Below, one piece after another: positions 1 through 9,964 of a stretch of 41,717 bases of DNA (its first letter is position 1; the number at the start of each line of letters is the position of its first letter). The position numbers were made by a program, and so were the translations under genes. This DNA is from Actinomycetes bacterium (GTDB lineage: Bacteria > Bacillota > Sulfobacillia > Sulfobacillales > JAIMBI01), in contig JAIMBI010000028.1 of the NCBI GenBank assembly GCA_023565505.1, positions 1 to 41,717 on the forward strand, read 5' to 3'. Below the pieces are notes generated by a model. The model saw nothing but the letters and a program-made list of their open reading frames with translations, searched no databases and was not told where the DNA came from.

Positions 1-1
1 C

Positions 2-828
2 ATCAAGGTTGAACAAGCGCCGTACGGCGATCCCGCCCGGCTCAATCCCGTCATTCGCAAAGGGCGCAGTGCCTACTTTATGCAGCATAATCTGGGCAAA
101 CACAGCCTTTGTGTGAACCTCAAGACCGAGCGGGGGCGAGACTTAGTCCGTGCCCTCGTGCCCCACATGGACGTGGTCGTGGAAAACTACAGCCCCGGCG
201 TCATGGCCCGCATGGGGTTGAGCTACAAGGAGCTGGCACCGCTGAACCCGCGCCTCGTGATGTGTTCGATTTCTGCCCTGGGGCAGACCGGGCCCCTCGC
301 CCACGTCCCCGGGTACGACTACATTGCGCAAGCTTACGCCGGGGTGACCGAGGTGATGGGGGAGCCGGGGCAGGCGCCGGTGATGCCGATGGCGGCGATG
401 GGGGACGTCAGTACCGGTGTCCATGCGCTCGCCGCTATCACCTGTGCGCTGTTGCACCGCGAGCGCACAGGAGAGGGGCAGTACATCGATATCTCACTAC
501 TCGACTCGTACATCCACATGCATGACTTCAGCTTGCAGACGTACAGCGCCAGTCAGGGCCGGTTTGTGCCAACCCGCGGGGGGGCCCATCATACCGGTCT
601 CGCGCCGTGTGGGATCTTTCGCGCGTCGCAGGGATACATCACCATCGTGGCGGCGCTCGACCACCAATGGAAGGGGTTAACGCGGGCCATGGGCCGGCCG
701 GAGCTGTCTGACGACCCGCGCTTTCGCACGGTTAAAGACCGCCTCAAACATAAGCACGAGCTCATCGACGAGGTCGAGCGTTGGCTGCAGTCTTTACCCG
801 ACCGGGACACGGCGCTCGCGGCGCTGGG
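2..828 (+). CDS. Family III (CaiB/BaiF) CoA-transferase, fragment cut at both ends
   Basis: The reading frame is open from base 2. It begins IKVEQAPYGDPAR, continues through YFMQHNLGKHSLCVNLK, VENYSPGVMARMGL and the SISALGQTGP and PGYDYIAQA segments, and reaches GRPELSDDPRF and VERWLQSLPDRD. These are hallmarks of family III CoA-transferases, which move CoA between carboxylic acids; the VENYSPG region carries the usual neighbourhood of the catalytic aspartate. About 275 residues are present against roughly 400 in the family. The N-terminus lies outside the window. The C-terminus stops abruptly at about base 820, where the frame runs into an AraC-type domain. The substrate cannot be told. Base use looks less GC-rich than the sequence to the right. 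Family is clear; the right boundary is approximate (810-830). Confidence 0.85.
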
Positions 829-1108
829 GCGCGCCCTCGCGGTCAGTCCCTACCATCTGGCGCGGACGTTCAAGCGGATCCGCGGCATCACGCCGGGCCG
901 CTATCTCCTGGCGACGCGCATCCGCGCGGCCCAACACGCCCTCGCGGCCGGGTCGTCCCGGTCGGTGGCCGCGACGGCACAAGCGGTGGGCTTCCGGAGC
1001 GTCTCGCACTTCGCGACGGTCTTCCGCCGCATCACCGGCATGACACCCGGGGCCTACCGGGCGGCGCACAGGGATCCGGCCGGGCCCCCGGAGGAGGAAC
1101 GCGGATGA
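829..1108 (+). CDS. AraC-type HTH domain of an AdaA-like regulator, 5'-truncated
   Basis: The last ~93 residues of the open frame form a complete AraC/XylS double helix-turn-helix: SPYHLARTFKRIRGITPGRY for the first helices, then VAATAQAVGFRSVSHFATVF and GMTPGAYR for the second. The SPYHLARTFK...GITPGRY wording is typical of the Ada/AdaA adaptive-response regulators. The stop overlaps the start of an O6-alkylguanine-DNA methyltransferase gene (ATGA), as in the adaA-adaB pair of Bacillus. In an intact AdaA the N-terminal zinc/methylphosphotriester domain with its reactive cysteine would precede this part; here a CoA-transferase fragment takes its place, so the true 5' end is missing. The regulator assignment is firm at domain level. 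The AdaA assignment is inferred from context. Confidence 0.75.
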
Positions 1109-1650
1109 TCCGGGCCGGCGTCTGGTGGGACATGCTCGACCATCGTCGCGGGCGCGTGTACCTGGCGGCGACGGACAAAGGGTTATGCCTGCTGGGACTG
1201 CCCGGCGAAGGTGAGGCCGCCTTCTTGGTCCGGCTTGGCCGGATCCTCCCGGAGCGGCCCGCGGAGCGCGACCCCGTCCGGCTCGCCCCGTACCGCCGCG
1301 AGGTGGGGGAATACCTCGACGGCCGCCGGCGTGCCTTCACGCTCCCCCTCGACCTCGTCGGCACGCCCTTCCAACGGCGGGTGTGGGACGCCCTCCGGGC
1401 CGTCCCGTACGGCGCGGTCGTCACGTATGCGGAACTCGCGCGGCGCGTCGGCCGCGCCGGGGCGGCCCGGGCCGTCGGGGCGGCCTGCCGGGCCAATCCG
1501 GTTCCCCTGGTGATCCCGTGCCACCGGGTGGTGGGCCGGTCCGGCGCGCTCACCGGCTATCGCGGCGGTCTGGCGTTGAAGGCCGAGCTGCTCGCCCTCG
1601 AGGGGGTCCTGCCGGCGGCGCGGCACCGTCCCGCCGGCCGCGACGCCTGA
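1105..1650 (+). CDS. ogt: Methylated-DNA--protein-cysteine methyltransferase (AdaB/Ogt type)
   Basis: This 181-residue protein repairs O6-alkylguanine by irreversible transfer of the alkyl group to its own cysteine. The active-site motif PCHRVV lies near residue 140 within NPVPLVIPCHRVVGRSG, followed by TGYRGGLALKAELL, the usual C-terminal helix. The helix-turn-helix region TPFQRRVWDALRAVPYGAVVTYAELARR precedes it in two recognisable pieces. ATG 1105 is chosen because a GGAGGAGG ribosome site lies 8 bases upstream and the start overlaps the upstream stop. Pairing with an AraC-type AdaA fragment suggests alkylation-induced co-expression. Length and motifs are normal. Confidence 0.93.
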   Translation: MIRAGVWWDMLDHRRGRVYLAATDKGLCLLGLPGEGEAAFLVRLGRILPERPAERDPVRLAPYRREVGEYLDGRRRAFTLPLDLVGTPFQRRVWDALRAVPYGAVVTYAELARRVGRAGAARAVGAACRANPVPLVIPCHRVVGRSGALTGYRGGLALKAELLALEGVLPAARHRPAGRDA

Positions 1651-1688
1651 GCTCCGGGCGGCGGCCGGATCCGTTCCCCATACGCAAA

Positions 1689-1709
1689 AGGGGCGGCTCG
1701 GCCGCCCCT
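1689..1709 (-). terminator. Rho-independent terminator of the minus-strand aro-gcv-efp array
   Basis: A perfect 9-bp stem (AGGGGCGGC / GCCGCCCCT) with a TCG loop. Read on the minus strand the hairpin is followed by TTTTGCG, a short U-tract, while on the plus strand no T-run follows. It overlaps nothing but the last bases before the CD1247-like stop codon, so it most likely ends the leftward transcript. It may also stop the rightward ogt message weakly. Confidence 0.75.
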
Positions 1710-1711
1710 GC

Positions 1712-2263
1712 TCAGTGCACCGACCGGGTCGCCACTCCCACTGCCGTCCGGTCGCGGTCGGACGCCTCGGCGGACTCCCCGCCGCCCTCCTCCTGGCCCG
1801 GCGTGACCAGTTCGTCGGCGGCCCCGTCGAACACCACGAAGCCACAGTGCGGGCAGGTCAGCCGGATGCCCTCCTGGTGGAACAGGTGCTCGGCGTAGGA
1901 CGACGACTGGTCACAGCGCGGACATTCAATCTCGATGTACATGTCCGAACGTCGCCGGCGGGATTCGGCCCGACCCGCCCCGTCGGCCTCGGCGCCCCGG
2001 ACGCCCGGGGCCGCCTCGTCCCCCGCGGCCTCCTCGTCCTCCGTGTAGAGCGCCTCCTCCAAGCACATGAGGTCCTGGTCGATGTCGTCGAGGTAGTCCG
2101 CCAATTCCCGCTGCTGGGCGCGTGTCTCGTCGAGGTCGAGCGCCATCTCCCGCAGGACGCCGATCACCTCGTCCAGCACCCGGCCCGTGCGGCCCGATGC
2201 CGCCAGATCGTACCGTTCCGCCAGGGCTCCCAGGTAGGCCACCCGGCGCCGCAGCTCCGACAT
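1712..2263 (-). CDS. CD1247-like protein: N-terminal helical domain plus C-terminal zinc ribbon
   Basis: A 183-residue protein of unknown function. The N-terminal part (MSELRRRVAYLGALAERYDL through about residue 70) is helical and acidic and resembles the CD1247-type N-terminal domain found beside efp in many Firmicutes. A low-complexity acidic linker follows. A four-cysteine zinc ribbon sits near residues 110-145 (ECPRCDQSS ... TCPHCGFVVFDG). AAGGAGG lies just upstream of ATG 2263. It is the last gene of the leftward array, 72 bases after efp, with the terminator at its stop. A role linked to translation or transcription is possible from context only. Confidence 0.75.
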   Translation of the reverse strand: MSELRRRVAYLGALAERYDLAASGRTGRVLDEVIGVLREMALDLDETRAQQRELADYLDDIDQDLMCLEEALYTEDEEAAGDEAAPGVRGAEADGAGRAESRRRRSDMYIEIECPRCDQSSSYAEHLFHQEGIRLTCPHCGFVVFDGAADELVTPGQEEGGGESAEASDRDRTAVGVATRSVH

Positions 2264-2335
2264 GCCTGCACCTCCTTCGCCGTGCTGGCCCTAAGGTGCG
2301 CGGCCGCCGGAGCTTTCATACCCCGCTCGCAACCC

Positions 2336-2893
2336 TCAGGCCCGTCCCAAATACTGGCCGGTGCGCGTGTCCACGAGGATGCGGTCGCCCTGGTTGACGA
2401 ACAGCGGCACCTTGACCACCGCCCCCGTCTCGAGCTTGGCGGGCTTGGTCCCGCCCGTCGCCGTGTCGCCCTTGACGCCGGGGTCCGTCTCGACCACCTC
2501 AAGCTCGACCGAGTTGGGCAGCTCCACGCCGATCGCCGAACCGTTGTACAGCACCACGTAGCAGATCATGTTCTCCTTGAGGTACTTGGTCCCCTCGCCC
2601 ACCTGCTCGGCCGACAACCCGATCTGTTCGAAGGTCTCGGTGTCCATAAAGGTGTATTCGCCGCCGCTCTCGTAGAGATACTGCATCTCCCGCCGGTCGA
2701 CCCGGGCCAACGGCACCCGCTCGCCCGCGTTGAAGGTGCGCTCGATGGTGCTGCCGGTGACGAGGTTCTTCATCTTGGTCCGCACGAACGCCGAACCTTT
2801 GCCCGGCTTGACGTGCTGGAATTCTATGATCTGCCAGAGCTGCCCGTCGATTTCGATGGTCACGCCGTTCCGGAAGTCGTTGCTCGAGATCAT
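2336..2893 (-). CDS. efp: Translation elongation factor P
   Basis: A 185-residue, three-domain protein that enters the ribosomal E site and relieves stalling at proline runs. The KOW-like N-terminal domain begins [17 protein letters not shown] and carries KPGKGSAF, with the modifiable lysine at residue 32 as in Bacillus EF-P. The C-terminal OB domain contains the conserved [12 protein letters not shown] segment and ends TGQYLGRA. I chose ATG 2893 over the in-frame ATG four codons upstream because GGAGGG lies 7 bases before it and family proteins start MISxNDF. No modification enzyme gene is in the window. Its place after aroQ and the Xaa-Pro peptidase matches Firmicute gene order. Confidence 0.96.
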   Translation of the reverse strand: MISSNDFRNGVTIEIDGQLWQIIEFQHVKPGKGSAFVRTKMKNLVTGSTIERTFNAGERVPLARVDRREMQYLYESGGEYTFMDTETFEQIGLSAEQVGEGTKYLKENMICYVVLYNGSAIGVELPNSVELEVVETDPGVKGDTATGGTKPAKLETGAVVKVPLFVNQGDRILVDTRTGQYLGRA

Positions 2894-2936
2894 GCCGCCC
2901 TCCATCCGCCGTCGCCGCCCGCGACGGCCTCGGTTC

Positions 2937-4028
2937 TCAGACCGTCCGCCATTCCTTGGGGAACCGCGTCAGCCGCTCGTAGCCCGTTTCGGTCACCACC
3001 ACGGTGTCTTCGAGCCGGACTCCGCCCCATCCGGGGAGGTAGATGCCGGGTTCGACGGTCACCACCATGCCGGGTTCGAGCATCCGGTCCACCGCCGGTT
3101 GTCCGGCCAACGTAGGCGCCTCGTGGACCTCCAGGCCGACGCCGTGGCCCGTGCTGTGCCCGAACGCGGGACCGTAGCCCGCGTCCCGGATGACCGCCCG
3201 GGCCGCCTCGTCCACCCGGCTGGCGTACACCCCCGGCCGCACCGCGGCGAGACCGGCCGCCTGGGCCGCCCGGACGATCTCGAAGATCTCCCGCTGCCGC
3301 GCCTCGCGGGGCGTCCCCACCACCACCGTGACCGTCTCGTCGGAGTTGTACCCGTCCACGGTCGCCCCGAAGTCAATCGTGACCAGGTCGCCCGGCGTGA
3401 TCGTCCGGTCGGTCGGCTGCGCGTGGGGTAGGGAGCCCCGCGGGCCGGAGGCGACGATGGTCGGAAACGCCAAGCGGTCGGCCCCCGCCTCGCGCATGGC
3501 CGTCTCCAGGGCCCGGGCCCACTCCGCTTCGGTCGAACCGGCCAGACGCGGGAGCAAGGCCTCGAGGGCCCGGTCGGCGACCGCCGCCGCCCGCCGGATC
3601 GCCTCCACCTCGGCCGGCGTCTTGATCACCCGGAGGTCCTCCACCAGGCCGCCGGCGTCCACCCATTCCACCGCAGGGAGCGCCTCCCGCCACTCCTGCC
3701 ACATCCGCACGGGCACCTTGTCCGCCTCGAAGCCGATGCGCTTCAGGCCCGCCTCGTTCACCAGCGCAGCGACCGTCTTGAGATAAGGCCGCTCGTGCTG
3801 GCGGACCTCGAAGGCCCCCGCCTCCGCTTCGGCCTGCTCCACATACCGGAAGTCGGTTAGGAGCCAGGCCTCCTGGGCCGTCACCAGCAGGTAGGCGGAC
3901 GACCCGGTGAAACCGGACAGGTAGCGCAGGTTCACCCGGGGGAGCGTCTCCGGAGCAGCGACGAAGAATCCGTCGAGCCCCCGCGCCGCGAGCTGTTGCC
4001 GGAGCCGCGCGAGTTCAGCGGCCGGCAT
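2937..4028 (-). CDS. yqhT: Xaa-Pro dipeptidase/aminopeptidase (M24B metallopeptidase)
   Basis: A 363-residue creatinase/prolidase-fold enzyme that cleaves peptides next to proline. The N-terminal domain (1 to ~125) begins [20 protein letters not shown]. The catalytic pita-bread domain carries the five dinuclear metal ligands: the aspartates in [16 protein letters not shown], the histidine in [16 protein letters not shown], the glutamate in [11 protein letters not shown], and the one in [13 protein letters not shown] 4028 is preferred to the upstream ATG at 4064 because GGGAGGGG precedes it at good spacing; it overlaps the aroQ end by 14 bases. The aroQ-peptidase-efp order is that of Bacillus yqhS-yqhT-efp. 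Whether it prefers dipeptides or longer peptides cannot be read from the sequence. Confidence 0.92.
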   Translation of the reverse strand: MPAAELARLRQQLAARGLDGFFVAAPETLPRVNLRYLSGFTGSSAYLLVTAQEAWLLTDFRYVEQAEAEAGAFEVRQHERPYLKTVAALVNEAGLKRIGFEADKVPVRMWQEWREALPAVEWVDAGGLVEDLRVIKTPAEVEAIRRAAAVADRALEALLPRLAGSTEAEWARALETAMREAGADRLAFPTIVASGPRGSLPHAQPTDRTITPGDLVTIDFGATVDGYNSDETVTVVVGTPREARQREIFEIVRAAQAAGLAAVRPGVYASRVDEAARAVIRDAGYGPAFGHSTGHGVGLEVHEAPTLAGQPAVDRMLEPGMVVTVEPGIYLPGWGGVRLEDTVVVTETGYERLTRFPKEWRTV

Positions 4029-4467
4029 CGGGATCCCCTCCCAGGAGCCGAACCAGGGCGACAAGCCCCAGGCGGTAGCTGTCCGCCCCGAAGCCCACGA
4101 TGTGGCCCCGCACGACGGGCGCCAACACCGAGTGGGCGCGGAACCCCTCCCGAGCGTAGATGTTGCTCATGTGCACCTCCACGACGGGGTAGGACAGCGA
4201 CTTGACGCAGTCGTACAGCGCCCACGCGTAGTGCGTCAGCGCCCCTGCGTTCAGGACGGCCCCCGCCCACCGCCCCTCGCCGGCCTCCAGGGCGTCGATG
4301 AGGGCCCCCTCGTGGTTGGACTGCACCGCTTCGAGCACGATGCCCCGGGGTTCGGCCCAGGCCCTGAGGTCCGCCAGAATGTCGTCCAGGGTGGCGGTGC
4401 CGTAGACCCCCGGTTCCCGCCGGCCCAGGCGCCCCAGGTTGGGACCGTTGACCACGCCGATGATCAC
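4015..4467 (-). CDS. aroQ: 3-dehydroquinate dehydratase, type II
   Basis: A 150-residue dodecameric-type dehydroquinase, third step of the shikimate pathway. Visible motifs: [18 protein letters not shown] with the catalytic arginine and tyrosine, [24 protein letters not shown] (usually NPGAYTHxSxALRD), [19 protein letters not shown] and [17 protein letters not shown]. The start is GTG 4467, whose bases overlap the glyA stop (GTGA), so translation is probably coupled. A longer frame running up to 5130 in this phase is the shadow of glyA. It lies far from aroB/aroC/aroE in the same array, separated by the gcv-glyA cassette. Confidence 0.94.
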   Translation of the reverse strand: MIIGVVNGPNLGRLGRREPGVYGTATLDDILADLRAWAEPRGIVLEAVQSNHEGALIDALEAGEGRWAGAVLNAGALTHYAWALYDCVKSLSYPVVEVHMSNIYAREGFRAHSVLAPVVRGHIVGFGADSYRLGLVALVRLLGGDPDAGR

Positions 4468-5699
4468 GGCTGCACCCCCGGCAGCGGGAACCGCCGGGCC
4501 AAGGCGTCGACCCGCCGCGCGAGCGCCTCCACCGGCGGCTCCGGCACCGTGAGCGCCTCCACGATGATGCGCCCCAGTTCCTCCATCTCCGGCTCCTTGA
4601 GGCCCCGCGTGGTGACCGCCGGGGTCCCGATGCGGATGCCCGACGTCACCGTCGGTTTGGCCGGATCGAAGGGGATGGTGTTCTTGTTGACCGTAATCCC
4701 CACGGCCGCGAGCCGCTCCTGGGCAGTGAGCCCCGTCAGCCCCGCCGGCCGGACGTCGACCAGCATCAGGTGATTGTCCGTGCCGCCGGAGACCAGGCGG
4801 AGGCCGCCCTCGGCCAGCACCTCGGCGAGCCGTCGCGCGTTGGCCACCACCTGCGCCTGGTAGGCGCGGAACGCCGGGGTCGACGCCTCCTTGAAGGCCA
4901 CCGCCTTCGCCGCGATCATGTTCATCAGCGGCCCGCCCTGGATGCCGGGGAAGATCGCCTTGTCGATGGCCTTGGCGTGCTCGGCCTCCTGGGTGAGGAT
5001 GAAGCCGCCGCGCGGTCCGCGGAGCGTCTTGTGGGTCGTGGACGTCACGAAGTGGGCGTGCGGGACCGGATTCGGGTGCACGCCCGCCGCGACCAGGCCG
5101 GCGATGTGGGCCATGTCGACCATGAGCCACGCGCCCACCTCGTCCGCGATGGCCCGGAACGCCGCGAAGTCCAGGATCCGCGGGTAGGCGGAGGCGCCCG
5201 CCACGATGAGCTTGGGCCGGGTCGCGCGGGCCCGCTCCCGCACTTGATCCATGTCCAGGCGCTCCGTCTGGGGGTCGACGCCGTAGTCCACGACGCGGAA
5301 GTAACGCCCGGAAAAGTTCACCGGGCTGCCGTGGGTCAGATGGCCGCCGTGCGTGAGCGTCATCCCCATGACGGTGTCACCGGGGTCTAGCATGGCGAAG
5401 TACACCGCCATGTTGGCCTGCGCCCCGGCGTGCGGCTGGACGTTCGCGAAGTTGGCCCCGAAGAGCGCGCGGACGCGGTCGATGGCCAGCTGTTCGGCGA
5501 CGTCCACCCACTCGCAGCCGCCGTAGTACCGGCGTCCGGGATACCCTTCGGCGTACTTGTCGGTCATGATGGACCCCATCGCCTCGCGGACGGCGGGCGA
5601 CGTCCAGTTCTCCGAGGCGATGAGTTCCAGGTGGGATGCCTGCCGCGCGAGTTCGCCCTCCAGGGCGGCGTAGATCTCAGGGTCGGTCTCCTTCAGCAT
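4464..5699 (-). CDS. glyA: Serine hydroxymethyltransferase
   Basis: A 411-residue PLP enzyme converting serine and tetrahydrofolate to glycine and methylene-tetrahydrofolate. Motifs in order: [12 protein letters not shown] near the N-terminus, [50 protein letters not shown], the [12 protein letters not shown] aspartate-histidine pair, and [12 protein letters not shown], whose lysine binds PLP. Start ATG 5699 has GGAGG at 5705-5709. It directly follows gcvPB (10-base gap), so the glycine cleavage system and SHMT are co-transcribed, joining both glycine-linked one-carbon reactions in one unit. Confidence 0.96.
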   Translation of the reverse strand: MLKETDPEIYAALEGELARQASHLELIASENWTSPAVREAMGSIMTDKYAEGYPGRRYYGGCEWVDVAEQLAIDRVRALFGANFANVQPHAGAQANMAVYFAMLDPGDTVMGMTLTHGGHLTHGSPVNFSGRYFRVVDYGVDPQTERLDMDQVRERARATRPKLIVAGASAYPRILDFAAFRAIADEVGAWLMVDMAHIAGLVAAGVHPNPVPHAHFVTSTTHKTLRGPRGGFILTQEAEHAKAIDKAIFPGIQGGPLMNMIAAKAVAFKEASTPAFRAYQAQVVANARRLAEVLAEGGLRLVSGGTDNHLMLVDVRPAGLTGLTAQERLAAVGITVNKNTIPFDPAKPTVTSGIRIGTPAVTTRGLKEPEMEELGRIIVEALTVPEPPVEALARRVDALARRFPLPGVQP

Positions 5700-5709
5700 G
5701 CTTGCCTCC

Positions 5710-7164
5710 TCACGCGCCCGCCGCCGGCCGCCAGCGGAGATTCGGCCGGCGGGCCGCCTCGGCCTCGTCCAGACGCCGGACGGGCGTGTCGTGCGGCGCC
5801 GTCTTGAGCGTCTCCAGCCCCTCGTCGATCTCCCGGTCGATCGCCCTGAGCGCCTCGGCAAAGCGGTCCAAGGTGGCCTTCGACTCCGTCTCGGTCGGCT
5901 CCACCATCATGGCCTCGCGCACCACCAAGGGGAAGTACACCGTCGGCGGATAGAACCCGTAGTCGATGAGCCGCTTAGCGACGTCGAGGGCGCTCGCGCC
6001 CCGCTCCCGCTGCGGCCCCAGCTCCAGCACGAACTCGTGCATTACCCGGCGGTCGACGGCGGGCCGGTAGGTGGGGCGCAGCCGCTCGAGCAGGTAGTTG
6101 GCGTTGAGCACCGCGGTCTCCGCCACGGCCTTGAGCCCCTCGGGCCCGTGGCTCAGGATGTACGCGAGCGCGCGGAGCAACACGCCGACGTTGCCGTAGT
6201 AGGACCGCACCTTGCCGATGGACAGCGGGCGGTCGGCGTCCCAGCAGAGGCCGTCGGGCCCCCGCACCAGGCGCGGGACGGGGAGGAACGGCTCGAGGTG
6301 CGCCTTGACCCCGACGGGGCCGGCTCCCGGTCCGCCGCCTCCGTGGGGGGTGGAGAAGGTCTTGTGAAGGTTCAGGTGGACCACGTCGAACCCCATGTCC
6401 CCGGGCCGGACCTTCCCCAGGATGGCGTTGGCGTTCGCCCCGTCGTAGTAGAGGAGTCCGCCGGCCTCGTGCACCACCGCCGCGATCTCGAGAATCTCCT
6501 CCTCGAACAGGCCGAGCGTGTTGGGGTTGGTCAGCATGAGCCCGGCGGTGTCCCCGTCGACCACCCGCCGGAGCGCCGCCACGTCCACCCCCCCTCGGCG
6601 GTTGGACGGGACCACCTTGACCGTGAACCCGGCCATGGCGGCCGTGGCCGGGTTCGTGCCGTGGGCGGAGTCCGGCACGATGATGGTCCGGCGGTTCTCC
6701 CCGCGGTGGCGGAAGTAGGCGCGGACGATGAGGATGCCGGTCAGCTCGCCGTGGGCGCCGGCGGCCGGCTGGAGCGTCACCGCGTCCATCCCCGCAATCT
6801 CCGCGAGGGCGCGCTCGAGCTCGGCCAACAGTTCCAACAGGCCCTGCACCGTCTCCTCCGGCTGGAGGGGATGCAGCTCCCGGAACCCCTCCAGGCCCGC
6901 GACCCAGTCGTTGACCTTGGGATTGTACTTCATCGTGCAGGACCCGAGCGGATAGAAGCCCGTGTCGACCCCGTAGTTGAGGGACGACAGGTGGGTGTAG
7001 TGGCGCACCACGTCCACTTCGGAGACCTCGGGCAAGTCCAGGGGCACGGTCCGGCGGATGCCCGCCGGCAGCGCCGCCTCGTCGAAGGGCTCCACGTCCG
7101 GCTCGGGCAGCCGCACGCCCCGGCGCCCCGGCACCGAGCGGTCGAAGATCAGCGGGACATCCAC
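5710..7164 (-). CDS. gcvPB: Glycine dehydrogenase (decarboxylating) subunit 2
   Basis: The 484-residue C-terminal half of the P-protein, split in two polypeptides as in Gram-positives. It decarboxylates glycine and passes the aminomethyl group to lipoyl-GcvH. Motifs: [21 protein letters not shown] in two pieces, [43 protein letters not shown], and [18 protein letters not shown], whose lysine holds PLP. Start is GTG 7164, reading [10 protein letters not shown], with GGAGGGGG seven bases upstream; it overlaps the gcvPA end by 16 bases. The open frame continuing to 8343 is the shadow of gcvPA. Confidence 0.95.
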   Translation of the reverse strand: MDVPLIFDRSVPGRRGVRLPEPDVEPFDEAALPAGIRRTVPLDLPEVSEVDVVRHYTHLSSLNYGVDTGFYPLGSCTMKYNPKVNDWVAGLEGFRELHPLQPEETVQGLLELLAELERALAEIAGMDAVTLQPAAGAHGELTGILIVRAYFRHRGENRRTIIVPDSAHGTNPATAAMAGFTVKVVPSNRRGGVDVAALRRVVDGDTAGLMLTNPNTLGLFEEEILEIAAVVHEAGGLLYYDGANANAILGKVRPGDMGFDVVHLNLHKTFSTPHGGGGPGAGPVGVKAHLEPFLPVPRLVRGPDGLCWDADRPLSIGKVRSYYGNVGVLLRALAYILSHGPEGLKAVAETAVLNANYLLERLRPTYRPAVDRRVMHEFVLELGPQRERGASALDVAKRLIDYGFYPPTVYFPLVVREAMMVEPTETESKATLDRFAEALRAIDREIDEGLETLKTAPHDTPVRRLDEAEAARRPNLRWRPAAGA

Positions 7165-8486
7165 GTCCGTACCCCCTCCACCAACCGGTCGATCTCCTCC
7201 CGGCTGCGCTTCTCGGTCACGGCCACCTGCCATAGCCCGGCCCACGCGGGGTCGTAGCGCCCCAGGTCCGCTCCCCCGATGATCCCCTGGCCGAGCAGGT
7301 GACGGTTGAGATCCGCCACCGACCCCGGCACGCGGAACGCCACCTCGTACAGGTAGGGCGCGTCGGGCCACGCCGGCCGGATCCCCAACGGCTCCAGGCG
7401 CCGCACCAGGTAGCGCATCTTGGCCGCGGACAGGCGGGCCACCTCCCGGAGGCCCTCCGGTCCCAGCAGGCTCAGATAGATGGTGGCCTGCAAAGCGTTC
7501 AAGGCATGGTTGGAGCAGATGTTCGAGGTGGCCTTCTCGCGGCGGATGTGCTGCTCCCGTGCCTGCAGCGTCAGCACGAACCCGCGGCGGCCGTCCACGT
7601 CGCGCGCCTGGCCCACCAGCCGCCCCGGCATGCGCCGCACCCAAGGCTCCGTGACGGCGAAGAAGCCGAACGTCGGCCCGCCGTACGCCAGCGCGTTGCC
7701 CAGCGGTTGACCCTCGCCCACCGCGATGTCGAACCCCAGGGCCCCGGGCGGTTCCACCAGCGCCAACGCCACCGGGTCGGCCACGGCCACCGCCAGCGCC
7801 CCGCGCGCGTGGGCCGCCGCCGCGACCGGCCGTCCGTCGAGGAAGCGGCCGTACACGTCGGGAAACGGCATCACGACCGCCGCCGGGTCCTCCGGCAGGT
7901 CCGCCACCGCCCGCTCCAGCGGGACGCCGGCGGGCGCCGTGTGGATCCGTCCGCCCCGGGCCGCCACGTACGTGGCCACGACCTGGACCAACTCGGGAAA
8001 CACGCCCTCCGCGCACACCACGGCCGTCCGCCCCGTGGCGCCCATGGCGAGGAGCACGGCCTCGGCCAGGGCCGACGCGCCGTCGTACATGGAGGCCTGG
8101 GCGACGGCCATGCCGGTGAGGCTCGCCATCATGCTCTGGAACTCGTAGATGCTGGCGAGGGTCCCTTGCGACAGCTCCGGCTGGTAGGGCGTGTAGGCCG
8201 TCGCGAACTCGCCCCGGAAAGCCAGCGCCCCCACCGCCGCGGGGATGAACCGGTCGTAGAACAGGCCGCCCAGGAAGCAGGGCCATGCGGCGACGGAACG
8301 GTTCTGCCGGGACCGCTCCGCCATGGTCCGCATCAGCTCCCATTCGGCGAGCGGTCCGGGTACGTCGAGCGGCCGCCGGAGCCGTGCCGCCTCGGGGATG
8401 TCGTCGAACAGGGCCTCCACGTCCGACAGCCCGAGGACCTCGAGCATCGCGGCTCGTTCCGCCTCCGTGTGCGGGAGATAGCGCAT
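7149..8486 (-). CDS. gcvPA: Glycine dehydrogenase (decarboxylating) subunit 1
   Basis: The 445-residue N-terminal half of the split P-protein. It starts [19 protein letters not shown] and contains [46 protein letters not shown], and a C-terminal [13 protein letters not shown]. It carries no PLP lysine, as expected for this half. It forms the heterotetrameric P-protein with GcvPB. The start lies 7 bases downstream of the gcvH stop. The lipoamide dehydrogenase (L-protein) partner is not in the window. Confidence 0.95.
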   Translation of the reverse strand: MRYLPHTEAERAAMLEVLGLSDVEALFDDIPEAARLRRPLDVPGPLAEWELMRTMAERSRQNRSVAAWPCFLGGLFYDRFIPAAVGALAFRGEFATAYTPYQPELSQGTLASIYEFQSMMASLTGMAVAQASMYDGASALAEAVLLAMGATGRTAVVCAEGVFPELVQVVATYVAARGGRIHTAPAGVPLERAVADLPEDPAAVVMPFPDVYGRFLDGRPVAAAAHARGALAVAVADPVALALVEPPGALGFDIAVGEGQPLGNALAYGGPTFGFFAVTEPWVRRMPGRLVGQARDVDGRRGFVLTLQAREQHIRREKATSNICSNHALNALQATIYLSLLGPEGLREVARLSAAKMRYLVRRLEPLGIRPAWPDAPYLYEVAFRVPGSVADLNRHLLGQGIIGGADLGRYDPAWAGLWQVAVTEKRSREEIDRLVEGVRTWMSR

Positions 8487-8493
8487 GACCGGC

Positions 8494-8859
8494 CTACGCC
8501 CCCACCTGGCGCCGGTACGCCGCCGCGTCGAGCAGATGCGGCGACGGCGCGGTCACCCGGAGCCGGACGATCCATCCCTGGCCGTACGGATCCTGGTTGA
8601 CCAGCTCGGGATGGTCGCGCAGCGCCTCGTTGACCGCCACCACCTCGCCGTCGGCCGGGCTGAAGAGATCCGACACCGACTTGACGGACTCGACCACGCC
8701 GAAGGCCTCGCCGCTTTTCACCGTCCGGCCCACGGCGGGCAGCTCCACGAACACCACGTCGCCGAGCGCGTCCTGGGCGTAGTCCGTAATGCCCACCGTC
8801 CCGTCCGGCAGGAGCCATTCGTGGTCCGGCGTGTACCGACGGTCCTCGGGAAACTCCAT
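8494..8859 (-). CDS. gcvH: Glycine cleavage system H protein
   Basis: A 121-residue lipoyl-domain carrier shuttling the aminomethyl arm between P, T and L proteins. It begins [16 protein letters not shown]. The lipoylation lysine is in [12 protein letters not shown] near residue 60, followed by [13 protein letters not shown]. The start ATG 8859 shares a base with the gcvT stop (TGATG) and is preceded by GGGAGGG. Length and motifs are normal. No lipoate ligase or lipoyl synthase is nearby. Confidence 0.95.
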   Translation of the reverse strand: MEFPEDRRYTPDHEWLLPDGTVGITDYAQDALGDVVFVELPAVGRTVKSGEAFGVVESVKSVSDLFSPADGEVVAVNEALRDHPELVNQDPYGQGWIVRLRVTAPSPHLLDAAAYRRQVGA

Positions 8860-9947
8860 CAGCCCGATCCCTCCCGTTTGACGAAAGGCAGCCGGGTCAC
8901 CACGGCCGGGACCCGGCGCCCCCGAATCTCCACCCAAAGCGTCGTCCCCAGGGCGGCATGGGCGGCGTCGACCAGGGCCAGCGCGATGGGTCGGCCCAGC
9001 GTGGGCGACTGGGTCCCCGACGTGACCCGGCCCACCTGCTCCGCACCCGACCCGACGGGATAGCCGGCCCGAGCAATGCCGCCGTCGACGAACAAGCCGA
9101 CCAGCCGTCGCGGCGGGCCGGCCGCGTGTTGCGCCTCGAGCGCCGCCCGTCCGACGAAGTCGACCGGCTTGTCGAACCGCACGAACGGCTTGAGTCCCGC
9201 CTCCAGCGGCGTGATGTCGGCGGCCAACTCGTGACCGTAAAGAGGAAGACGCGCCTCCAGCCGGAGCGTGTCCCGGGCGCCCAGCCCGGCCGGCCGGGCA
9301 CCCGCCTCGACCAGCCGCTCGAACACGGCCGTGATGTCTTCCGCCCGCGCGAAGATCTCGAAACCGTCCTCCCCGGTGTAGCCGGTCCGGGACACCAAGG
9401 TCCGCACGCCGGCCACCGTCACCGGCCAGCGGAATCCGAAACGGGGCAGGTCCGCCACCGCCGGCGCGGCGAGGCCGCCCAGAATGGCGCTCGCCTGCGG
9501 GCCCTGGAGCGCCACGAGCCCCACTTGGTCGCTCACGTCCCACAGCTCGACCGCCTCGTCGGCCCGGCGCATCGACCGGAGCCACGCCCAGTCCTGGTCG
9601 TGCGTGCCGGCATTGCCCACCACGCCGAAGGCATCCGGCCCCGTGCGATAAATCACCAGGTCGTCGACCGTCCCGCCATCAGGGTAGCACATGGGCGTGT
9701 AGAGCGCCGCGCCCACCTGGAGCCGCCCCGGCCAGTTCGTGACCAGGCGGTCCAGGAAGGCCGCCGCGTCCGGACCCCGCACGAGGAACTCGCTCATGTG
9801 CGAGACGTCGAACACCCCGGCGGCGGTGCGCACCGCGTGGTGCTCCGCCAGAATCCCCCCGTAGTCGAGGGGCATGGCCCAGCCCGCAAACTCCACCATC
9901 CGCGCCCCGTGGGCCCGATGCCACGCGGCCAGCGGCGTCTCCTTCAT
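8859..9947 (-). CDS. gcvT: Aminomethyltransferase (glycine cleavage T protein)
   Basis: A 362-residue folate-binding enzyme releasing ammonia from aminomethyl-lipoyl-GcvH and forming methylene-tetrahydrofolate. It starts [20 protein letters not shown]. It shows [15 protein letters not shown], the TVDDLVIYR segment with the active-site aspartate, [13 protein letters not shown] with the folate-binding region, [11 protein letters not shown] and the C-terminal barrel ([14 protein letters not shown]). It starts 17 bases after aroB. That gap is too short for a glycine riboswitch, which commonly precedes gcvT in Firmicutes, so expression here must follow the aro transcript or an internal promoter I cannot see. 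Confidence 0.95.
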   Translation of the reverse strand: MKETPLAAWHRAHGARMVEFAGWAMPLDYGGILAEHHAVRTAAGVFDVSHMSEFLVRGPDAAAFLDRLVTNWPGRLQVGAALYTPMCYPDGGTVDDLVIYRTGPDAFGVVGNAGTHDQDWAWLRSMRRADEAVELWDVSDQVGLVALQGPQASAILGGLAAPAVADLPRFGFRWPVTVAGVRTLVSRTGYTGEDGFEIFARAEDITAVFERLVEAGARPAGLGARDTLRLEARLPLYGHELAADITPLEAGLKPFVRFDKPVDFVGRAALEAQHAAGPPRRLVGLFVDGGIARAGYPVGSGAEQVGRVTSGTQSPTLGRPIALALVDAAHAALGTTLWVEIRGRRVPAVVTRLPFVKREGSG

Positions 9948-9964
9948 GGCCCCGACCTCCCGAC

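Noticed and set aside
2..1108. A natural CoA-transferase-AraC fusion regulator
   Set aside because: The transferase stops mid-domain and the AraC part fits an adaA-ogt pair; both ends of the window show seams, so a genuine fusion is the less likely reading.
4468..5130. N-terminal extension of aroQ in an open frame
   Set aside because: It is the shadow of glyA in another frame; the GTG at 4467 overlaps the glyA stop and begins the recognisable AroQ sequence.
7165..8343. Long N-terminal extension of gcvPB
   Set aside because: Shadow of gcvPA; GTG 7164 has a strong ribosome site and gives the normal subunit length.
9948..9964. Glycine riboswitch before gcvT
   Set aside because: Only 17 bases separate aroB and gcvT, too few for the element.
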